Source: Crocinitomicaceae bacterium (GTDB lineage: Bacteria > Bacteroidota > Bacteroidia > Flavobacteriales_D > Sanyastnellaceae). Taken from it: 7,310 nt of DNA. The position numbers and the translations under genes are program-made. The notes under the pieces are model-generated. The model worked only from the letters and a program-made list of their open reading frames with translations. It did no database searches and was not told the DNA's origin. Location: assembly GCA_020848015.1 (NCBI GenBank), contig JADLBA010000303.1, positions 1 to 7,310 of the forward strand, read 5' to 3'. Below are positions 1 through 5,068 of this stretch, in pieces (position 1 is the first letter of the stretch; each line of letters starts with the position of its first letter).

Positions 1-451
1 ACTCAATATCTGTTTTATCCAGTTGGCCAAATAGATGGTGGGGCATGATTGGAAATAAGGCCCGGCCATCTTGGGATACACCCTCTGTGATTGCCCTGAA
101 AATTTCGCCGTCTGTCCAACTTTTTAAATGGAAAGGAGTGATATTGGGAGCAATATATTTGCCCGGGAAACCCAATTTTTGGTCGAAAGTCTCCCCTCCT
201 TTTCCTTCCGTCCCGGCTACCATTGGCCCCGAAAAATAATCCCAGTCTCTTGTTGAATGACAGTCCATACAGAGCATGACATGATTAGCGAGATATTTAC
301 CACGCTCTAACTTTTCTGGAGTTATTTCAACCTTCATTTGTGGTGCAGGGCCAACATCCGGCAAAGCGAATTTCAGGTATGAAAGAAGTGCGATAACAAT
401 TATGATGAGTACACCCACCACATAAACAAAGTATTTGAGTACCTTTTTCAT
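1..451 (-). CDS. Membrane-anchored c-type cytochrome, C-terminus missing
   Basis: 150 residues can be read from the ATG at 451 to the window edge, with no stop, so the gene continues beyond position 1. Residues 1-6 are basic and residues 8-25 form a hydrophobic segment, an uncleaved anchor or signal peptide that places the rest in the periplasm. A covalent haem c motif CMDCH lies at residues 61-65 (Cys61, Cys64, haem ligand His65), preceded by the family-typical RGKYLANHV. Further on come KYIAPNITP (99-106), WTDGEIFRAITEGV (112-125) and LFPIMPHH (132-139), where Met136 is the likely second axial ligand. This pattern fits the cytochrome c domains found in dehydrogenase cytochrome subunits and stand-alone Bacteroidota cytochromes. 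It probably transfers electrons, but the partner is unknown. It starts 22 bases after the methyltransferase stop on the same strand, so co-transcription is likely. A second haem site could lie outside the window. Confidence 0.88.
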   Translation of the reverse strand, partial: MKKVLKYFVYVVGVLIIIVIALLSYLKFALPDVGPAPQMKVEITPEKLERGKYLANHVMLCMDCHSTRDWDYFSGPMVAGTEGKGGETFDQKLGFPGKYIAPNITPFHLKSWTDGEIFRAITEGVSQDGRALFPIMPHHLFGQLDKTDIE

Positions 452-473
452 TTTAATCAGATTTAAGGAAAAA

Positions 474-1508
474 TTATTTATGGCAAATTACTAGTCCGAA
501 TCCAGGGGCATTCAATTTTTTCAATACCGAATGCTTGAACCCCGCAATTTTGGTAAAGGTGTCTATTTCAGATTTGGAATATGTCTTTCCTCCTGCTTCG
601 TGTAATAGATTAAGCGCCATATATGAAGTGGTGGCTTTTGACATTTGTGAGCTACCCCCAATCCCTTTAATCTGATCCAGTATAACATACATACCTCCTT
701 CGTTCAGTGAGTTGTAAACCTTCTTCGCCAGCATCTCATTGTCTGATGCATTGAAGCCGTGAATGATGTTGAATGCAAGAATTACATCTACATTTTTTGG
801 AATTTCATCCTTCATGAAATTTGCAGGGAGAAATGACACGCGATCTGCTTTGTGTTGCGCGATACTTTGATCCGCATATTTTTTAACTGGCAGCATATCA
901 ACAATAGTTGCCTTTAATTGAGAATGTAACCGGCAAAGTTCAATGCTATATAAACCATGAGAACCCCCCAGATCAAGAAGTTTTAAATGTGATTTGGTAA
1001 TGGGAATTTTCTTTCCTGTCTCTTTGTAATTCGTTTTTGAAATATCAATCATCGCGGTCGAAAACAATTCCCACTCATAGTCCGTTAGCTCTTCGAGTGC
1101 TTTGGGCTGTGGTCTTTTTCCTAATCGAATAGTTTCGCTGAGATCACTATAACCTTTGTATAAACTATCGCAGAAGAGAATAAAATTTCTGAAGTTATCC
1201 GGTGATTGAGTAGATAAGTTTTTGTATCCTCTTTTTGTAAAGGCGTATTGCGAATCTTTTTTCTGAACGTATCCCAAAGCATCGAGGCAATCAAGAATTA
1301 TTTCAGCACCTAACTCACTGACGTTGGCTGATTTTGCAATCTGCTTTACATCTTTATAGTCCATTGTGAGATGGTCAACAATTTTCAACTTTACCGCACT
1401 TCCTAATGCAAAGCCAAGTCCTACCGATGATGATGCGTCTGCTAAGGGATGAGGAATGATGTCGTTCGACAATAGCAACTTTTCTATAAGCGAAAATTTG
1501 TATATCAT
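474..1508 (-). CDS. SAM-dependent methyltransferase, Methyltransf_2 (O-methyltransferase) type
   Basis: 344 residues, about the usual length for this family. Residues about 20-100 look like the winged-helix dimerisation domain (GLGFALGSAVKLKIVDHL, then a helix-turn-helix-like stretch to TKRGYKNLS). The Rossmann-type catalytic domain follows: motif I LLDLGGSHG (177-185) binds SAM, Asp204 at the end of the second strand would hold the ribose, NFMKDEIP (230-237) is the next loop, and IIHGFNASD (248-256) matches the position of the catalytic-His motif of plant O-methyltransferases, which suggests His250 as the general base. EGGMYVILDQI (270-280) is the post-motif strand. The acceptor may be a hydroxyl on a small metabolite. 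That is inferred from the family, and the substrate cannot be told. The gene lies between an AraC-type regulator and a cytochrome, all on the same strand. No strong promoter is visible in the 76-base gap upstream, so it is probably read from the regulator's promoter, although two short dyads lie there. Confidence 0.87.
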   Translation of the reverse strand: MIYKFSLIEKLLLSNDIIPHPLADASSSVGLGFALGSAVKLKIVDHLTMDYKDVKQIAKSANVSELGAEIILDCLDALGYVQKKDSQYAFTKRGYKNLSTQSPDNFRNFILFCDSLYKGYSDLSETIRLGKRPQPKALEELTDYEWELFSTAMIDISKTNYKETGKKIPITKSHLKLLDLGGSHGLYSIELCRLHSQLKATIVDMLPVKKYADQSIAQHKADRVSFLPANFMKDEIPKNVDVILAFNIIHGFNASDNEMLAKKVYNSLNEGGMYVILDQIKGIGGSSQMSKATTSYMALNLLHEAGGKTYSKSEIDTFTKIAGFKHSVLKKLNAPGFGLVICHK

Positions 1509-1525
1509 ATTAAATGGGGCGATAA

Positions 1526-1576
1526 TGTTCGGAACAACAAAAATTGCAGATTATAATGCAGGGAAATTGTATAATC
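1526..1576. promoter_or_regulatory. Two short dyads in the methyltransferase leader, possible operators
   Basis: The 76-base gap between the regulator and methyltransferase genes holds two perfect inverted repeats. TGTTC-G-GAACA lies at 1526-1536, about 18 bases from the methyltransferase start. GATTATA (1549-1555) and TATAATC (1570-1576) face each other across 14 bases. Either could bind a dimeric regulator or form a weak RNA hairpin. Their role is inferred from position only, and short dyads arise by chance in A/T-rich DNA. Confidence 0.25.
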
Positions 1577-1584
1577 CGGACATT

Positions 1585-2397
1585 CTATACATCCAGTAAA
1601 ATGTGCCCCGGATATTCCGCTCTTGCTTCTTTGTATTGGCTGGGTGTCATATTGGTAAATGACCTGAATTCGCGGATAAAATGCGATTGGTCATAATAAC
1701 CTGCCTGCAAACCTATTCCGGTGAGGTTAGCGGTCGAGGTGTGGAGGAGATGCAGGCAGTGAAGATATTTGCGGTAGAGAATAAATTCTTCTGTGTTCAT
1801 ACCCATCCAATCCTGAGAAAACCGCCTCAGTTGGCGCTCTGATATACAAACTTCCCTGCTGACTTTTGCAACTGTAAGAAGGTTGTTACAATTCATTAAT
1901 TGTTGTGCCCGCGTTATGTGTTTGCTGAAGCTGTTTGTATTATTTTTTTTTCTTATCCATGATAAAATGATTTCGACCTGTGGGGCAAATTCTTTTTTAT
2001 CGAATAATTCATTTGCTAAGATGCTAAGCTCTGAGCATATCTGGCTCCCATCGCAAACTATATTGTTAAACTCACCAGGGGGGATATTAAATAGCAACCG
2101 GAATCCTATGCTGCTCATCTGTATTCCTAAAAACCTCTGCCGGCCAGTCTTAATCAACTCGACCGGCTTAAAATTTATTCCGTTAATGAAGACGGTGAAT
2201 AATTCTCTCGGTGATGGAATAGAATATGTGCTATAATAAATTGTATCAGAAAAGTTGAAAATAATTTCTGCTGTGCCTTTTGGCAAAATAATTTCTTTTC
2301 GCCGGTGAAAATTTTCCTCTGTTAGTGTCCAGATATTGTTGATGAAGACTTTTTCACTTTCACTTGTCGGATAGTATATGTCGCTGAATTTTGTCAT
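1585..2397 (-). CDS. AraC-family transcriptional regulator
   Basis: 270 residues with the two-part layout of AraC regulators. Residues 1-150 form an N-terminal sensor-like domain (EIILPKGTAEIIFNFS at 35-50, FINGINFKP at 70-78, FLGIQMSSIGFRLLFNIPP at 89-107), which resembles the DUF6597-type N-termini common in Bacteroidota AraC proteins. That match is by eye. The C-terminal DNA-binding domain has two helix-turn-helix units: the first around residues 174-200 (LTVAKVSREVCISERQLRRF), the second around 225-256 (GLQAGYYDQSHFIREFRSFTNMTPSQYKE in overlapping parts), with the typical signature GYYDQSHF..EFR....MTPSQY. It heads the minus-strand cluster and may control the methyltransferase and cytochrome genes behind it. 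That is inferred from order only. The effector is unknown. The ATG at 2397 gives a full-length protein and no better start is seen. Confidence 0.92.
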   Translation of the reverse strand: MTKFSDIYYPTSESEKVFINNIWTLTEENFHRRKEIILPKGTAEIIFNFSDTIYYSTYSIPSPRELFTVFINGINFKPVELIKTGRQRFLGIQMSSIGFRLLFNIPPGEFNNIVCDGSQICSELSILANELFDKKEFAPQVEIILSWIRKKNNTNSFSKHITRAQQLMNCNNLLTVAKVSREVCISERQLRRFSQDWMGMNTEEFILYRKYLHCLHLLHTSTANLTGIGLQAGYYDQSHFIREFRSFTNMTPSQYKEARAEYPGHILLDV

Positions 2398-2812
2398 TCA
2401 ATAAGGTTGACCTCTTTCTTTTTTGCCTTGTGCATATTAGGAATTCCTGTGCGCCAAATTGTACCTCCGGTTCATTTGTCATTCGCCCTGACCCGATTCC
2501 AGCAGTTGTTTGATGCCGCTTGTCCATTTAATGCCAATGTGCGATGATGAACCAAGCAATACCGGACGGCGGGAAGAAATAATGTTACTGGAAAGGCAAA
2601 GCATACTTTGTTAAAATGCGTTTTGCTGAAAAGTTACTTTCATTTAGTAGTTGATGTATTCAGTCTATAGTTAGAATTTACCAGTATAAAGGTAAGTTTT
2701 TTTCTTTGTGCAAATAGCGTTTTTCTCCGATATGGAAAAATTACTACATTTGGGAAATAGCGATATCTACATTGCTATCATTATCAATAAATTAACCAAA
2801 ACAATTCATCCA
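2398..2812. other. Divergent intergenic region between the regulator and the exported-protein gene
   Basis: 415 bases separate the minus-strand regulator from the plus-strand exported protein, so both promoters should lie here. A good plus-strand -7 element is present at 2745-2752 and is listed separately. On the minus strand I see no full Bacteroidota promoter. The nearest is TACAATTTG around 2455-2463, one base too long between TA and TTTG. A perfect 10-base palindrome AGGAATTCCT at 2439-2448, about 42 bases before the regulator start, could be an autoregulatory site, but this is only inferred from position. No RNA gene, known repeat or mobile element is evident. Confidence 0.5.
2722..2752 (+). 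promoter_or_regulatory. Probable Bacteroidota-type promoter for the exported protein
   Basis: TACATTTG at 2745-2752 fits the TAnnTTTG -7 consensus of Bacteroidota primary sigma factor promoters exactly. A weak -33 element, TTTC at 2722-2725, sits 19 bases upstream. Transcription would start near 2758, giving a leader of about 55 bases and placing the in-frame ATG at 2708 upstream of the transcript. This supports the ATG at 2813 as the true start. Confidence 0.55.
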
Positions 2813-3337
2813 ATGAAAAAAATGATTTCTTTCACCACTGCGCTGTCATTAGTGTTTGCTGCGTGGTCTCAAGTCGAAATTGACAAGTCCATTTCACTTA
2901 CTGGTGCCGATGGCAGCCGCTCCATTACGAACCTCGAAGCTCCTGTTGCGGGTACTGATGCAGTGAATAAGGATTATGTTGACTCTGCTGTCGCAGCGGG
3001 TGGTGGCGGTGGGTCAGTGAGTATGCTCAGCGTAGAATCATCTTCTACAATGAACCTTGGAAATGCTGCCCGTTATTGTTTTAATCTGGTGGAAACGGTC
3101 AATGCAGAGTCTTACGACGATTGGCACCTGCCTAATGCAGATGAAATGATGCGCGTATTTTCCGGCGGGGAATACGTGCCCTCCAACAGCTCAGCAAACT
3201 TTTTCTGGCTGACTAATTACGATAATACCCAGCGATTGAATTATTACGGCAGCTATGGAATTATCTTCCGGATGAGCGATGGTTCTTACAACTCTGTAGG
3301 TACCACCGGTTCGTATTATGCGCGGTGTGTGAGATAA
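2813..3337 (+). CDS. Small exported protein with Gly linker and Lcl_C/DUF1566-like C-terminal domain
   Basis: 174 residues from the ATG at 2813. An in-frame ATG at 2708 would add 35 residues ahead of an obvious signal peptide and lies upstream of the predicted promoter, so I reject it. Residues 1-19 (MKKMISFTTALSLVFAAWS) are a signal peptide with likely cleavage before Gln20 or nearby. Residues 36-60 (SRSITNLEAPVAGTDAVNKDYVDSA in two overlapping parts) match the 'NL..P....DAV.K.YVD' linker of phage tail-fibre and Bacteroidota surface proteins. A run of five glycines follows at 63-67. Residues 85-174 (AARYCFNLVE, DDWHLPNADEMMRVFSGG, NFFWLTNYDN, SYYARCVR) look like the Lcl_C/DUF1566 fold, with the paired Cys89 and Cys172 possibly forming a disulphide. 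The role is probably binding or structural at the cell surface. No enzyme residues are recognised. The gene is intact, unlike its downstream neighbour. Confidence 0.8.
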   Translation: MKKMISFTTALSLVFAAWSQVEIDKSISLTGADGSRSITNLEAPVAGTDAVNKDYVDSAVAAGGGGGSVSMLSVESSSTMNLGNAARYCFNLVETVNAESYDDWHLPNADEMMRVFSGGEYVPSNSSANFFWLTNYDNTQRLNYYGSYGIIFRMSDGSYNSVGTTGSYYARCVR

Positions 3338-3640
3338 ACAGATGGATGAAAATTGGGTTATAGTTGTCAAAAAAGGGCGGTCTCTTTTCTAATCTGGCAG
3401 AGTTCGCTTCGGATCGCTATTTCAAGGAACATCTGATGTATAATTGGCTTTAATGTGGCTTATTCTTTTGCTTTGGATTTCCCCGATCAAAAAGAAAAAC
3501 AAGTATGAAAGCAAAATGAGCTATTATTTTTTTCTCCTGCTTTTGCTGTTGCGAACGTTTTTCCTGTTAATTAAAGTAGCGAGAAATACTCTCTGGATTT
3601 TGCCTTGTGATAATAGAAATGATGGAAGCCGGGAAATAAT
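3338..3640 (+). other. Intergenic stretch with possible remnants of the decayed gene's 5' end
   Basis: About 300 bases with no gene I can support. A start-like ATGAAAGCAAAA at 3505-3516 is followed at once by TGA in frame. A one-base shift reads into a Leu-rich stretch (FFLLLLLL), another into FSPAFAVANVFPVN, which resembles the end of a signal peptide. These may be the broken signal peptide of the glycine-rich pseudogene starting near 3641. No single frame is open across the region, and frame 2 has three stops in a row at 3608-3616. The N-terminus cannot be rebuilt with confidence. Confidence 0.4.
3371..3388 (+). terminator. Possible weak terminator after the exported-protein gene
   Basis: AAAAGGG (3371-3377) can pair with CTCTTTT (3382-3388) around a CGGT loop, with one G-U pair, giving a 7-base stem 33 bases after the stop codon at 3337. 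The stem is A/T-rich and the T run is part of the stem, so strength is doubtful. Confidence 0.3.
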
Positions 3641-4112
3641 TGTCTGAATGAGCCTACTGTCGCTGGACCCAGCCATAGTTGGACAGTCCCGTCAGGTGTA
3701 GAGCGAATTGATATTCTTGCCTGGGGTGCAGGGGATCGGGAATCGGTTGTGGAGACCCTGTACTAGGTCTTGGCGATGCTGGAGCTATGCTTCCGGAAAG
3801 GTAGAGGAGACTGCAGGAGATAACTTGTATATTATTGTTGGCGGAGGCGGATCGCAAGTATCCGGTGGCGCGATTTCGGCGAGTCTCGTCAGGCACTTTG
3901 AATATTGGGGGTACCGGTGAGGGGAGTTTTGCTGCCGCGGGCGGTTTCGATGGTGGTCGAAATGCTGCTGATGTTGCTGTGCAGGGTGGTGGCGGTGGTT
4001 CGTGGCCAAACACCCCCAGAATACTGCTTCTATAGATTATTCTCCGGGTATAGAAGCCGTCGGATCAATGAATAATTCAGGCGGTAACGGCAAAGTGGTG
4101 ATCCGCTATTGA
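3641..4112 (+). pseudogene. Decayed gene for a glycine-rich surface protein (Gly_rich-type domain)
   Basis: No single frame is open, but a protein of about 156 residues can be followed through five segments. 3641-3733 reads NEPTVAGPSHSWTVPSG then VERIDILAWGAG, the beta-strand opening of bacterial glycine-rich domains. 3733-3791 reads GSGIGCGDPVLGLGDAGAML. 3792-3869 reads SGKVEETAGDNLYIIVGG then GGSQVSGG. After a short damaged stretch, 3889-4017 reads SGTLNIGGTGEGSFAAAGG, then FDGGRNAADVAVQGGGGGSW. 4017-4112 reads QNTASIDYSPGIEAVGS, then the classic family ending GGNGKVVIRY and TGA. Each step between segments equals the loss of one base: one G near 3731-3734, one T at 3791-3792, one G near 3867-3870, one base between about 3881 and 3900, and one C at 4013-4017. 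Intact relatives are exported and thought to be surface or adhesion proteins. The flanking genes are intact, which favours true decay over sequencing error. Confidence 0.72.
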
Positions 4113-4235
4113 ATTAGTTACCGCACAGATGTCACATTCGTTTTTTTTCAGTACAACTCCTTTTGTATGATCTTACGGTAGTAAAATAGAGACAACTGTC
4201 TGCGTAAAAATAGTTTATGCAGTCTTGTAGCACCT

Positions 4236-4277
4236 CCGCACGTTAGTATTGCCGCACGTGAGATTGCAATCAATACT
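4236..4277. promoter_or_regulatory. Cluster of direct and inverted repeats upstream of the sdh promoter
   Basis: CCGCACGT occurs twice, at 4236-4243 and 4252-4259, 16 bases apart. An inverted pair AGTATTG (4245-4251) and CAATACT (4271-4277) overlaps it, and a perfect palindrome GATTGCAATC lies at 4262-4271. CACGTG (4255-4260) is a further six-base palindrome. The block ends about 20 bases before the -33 element of the sdh promoter, a normal place for an activator or repressor site. Function is inferred from position alone. Confidence 0.35.
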
Positions 4278-4297
4278 GTTTCTATCGCTGCGGAATT

Positions 4298-4328
4298 TTT
4301 GTCCTATTCTGTCTGGTGCTTACTTTCG
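4298..4328 (+). promoter_or_regulatory. Probable promoter of the sdhCAB operon
   Basis: TTTG at 4298-4301 matches the Bacteroidota -33 element. After a 19-base spacer, TACTTTCG at 4321-4328 matches the -7 consensus TAnnTTTG in seven of eight positions and continues as TTCGCACC, a form often seen in this phylum. Transcription would begin around 4335, giving a leader of only about 23 bases before the sdhC start at 4358. Confidence 0.6.
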
Positions 4329-4357
4329 CACCATAATATTTTGAATCCGACTCAACC

Positions 4358-5047
4358 ATGGCTTCATCCGTTTTCTTCAAATCATCGCTCGTCAAAAAAT
4401 TCTGGATGGGTATTACAGGATTATTCCTGATCACTTTTCTCGTTGTCCATGCCGGAATTAATTCTATGATTTTTTTTAATGATAGCGGGGTGACCTTTAA
4501 TGCCGCCGCTCATTTTATGGGGCACAATATTATTATCCGGACGATGGAAATAGGGCTGTTTCTCGGACTGATCCTCCATGTTGTTGATGGATTGGTTTTG
4601 AATTTTCAGAATAGAAAGGCCCGTCCGGTAAGGTATGCAAAAGAATCTCCGAATACCAGCAGCAAATGGTACAGCAGGAGTATGGCTCTTCTTGGAACAT
4701 TGATCCTTCTATTCCTCGTTGTACATCTCGCAAACTTTTTTGTTGTCAGCAGGGGCATTGTGGGGAGCCTTGATGAATTAAAGCCCGATGCAAAAGGCCA
4801 GGAAAATCTTTTTAGCCTGATGGTTACCGTGTTCGGCAATCCCATTGTCGTTGTTATTTATTTGCTGGGTTGCTTTTCTCTTTTCTGGCATCTTCTGCAC
4901 GGATTCAAAAGCGCCTTTCAATCGCTGGGTCTCAACAATTCAAAATACAAACCGGGAATTGCACTTGTTGGAGATGCTTTTTCGGTGCTGATCTCTGTAT
5001 TGTTTGCCAGTATGCCCCTGGCCATCTATTTTAAATTCATTCAATAA
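4358..5047 (+). CDS. sdhC: Succinate dehydrogenase cytochrome b558 subunit
   Basis: 229 residues, the usual length of the Bacteroidota SdhC b558 family. It anchors the succinate dehydrogenase/fumarate reductase complex in the inner membrane, binds haem b and passes electrons between the iron-sulphur subunit and the quinone. Five hydrophobic helices are visible at about 15-35, 58-82, 106-130, 152-178 and 201-227. Histidines in or at the ends of the helices (His31 in VVHAG, His74 in LILHVVDG, His123 in VVHLANFF, His178/His181 in FWHLLHGF) are the candidate haem ligands, and four such residues would fit a two-haem anchor like that of the Wolinella-type enzymes. That count is inferred. The ATG at 4358 lies just downstream of the predicted transcription start. 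The sdhA gene follows after 21 bases. There is no separate sdhD, as expected for the single-anchor type. Confidence 0.93.
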   Translation: MASSVFFKSSLVKKFWMGITGLFLITFLVVHAGINSMIFFNDSGVTFNAAAHFMGHNIIIRTMEIGLFLGLILHVVDGLVLNFQNRKARPVRYAKESPNTSSKWYSRSMALLGTLILLFLVVHLANFFVVSRGIVGSLDELKPDAKGQENLFSLMVTVFGNPIVVVIYLLGCFSLFWHLLHGFKSAFQSLGLNNSKYKPGIALVGDAFSVLISVLFASMPLAIYFKFIQ

Positions 5048-5068
5048 TTCAATCCTCACGACACCACG

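Noticed and set aside
45..239. Plus-strand 64-residue frame at the left edge
   Set aside because: It lies antisense to the cytochrome c coding sequence, which has a clear haem motif.
2479..2604. Minus-strand 41-residue reading frame beginning MLCLSSNIISS and ending LESGQGE
   Set aside because: The composition looks protein-like, but there is no promoter, no recognised family and it is short enough to occur by chance. It could be a remnant, but I cannot support a gene.
2708..2812. In-frame upstream ATG that would extend the exported protein by 35 residues
   Set aside because: The extension lies ahead of a clear signal peptide beginning MKKMISF and the predicted -7 element sits inside it, so transcription would begin downstream of that ATG.
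3444..3647. Plus-strand 67-residue Leu-rich frame
   Set aside because: It has no clear start context or family. The Leu run is one of several frames over a region that looks like the damaged signal peptide of the glycine-rich pseudogene.
3840..4002. Repeated GGTGGCGGT-like units as a DNA repeat array or CRISPR
   Set aside because: They are Gly codons of a glycine-rich protein, irregular in spacing, without spacer-repeat structure.
3654..4013. Pro- and His-rich minus-strand frames opposite the glycine-rich region
   Set aside because: They are antisense readings of Gly codons (GGN read as NCC), with no independent support.
4113..4150. Run of eight T at 4141-4148 after the pseudogene stop as a terminator
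   Set aside because: No hairpin of useful length precedes the T run; the best pairing is GAAT with ATTC over a long loop.
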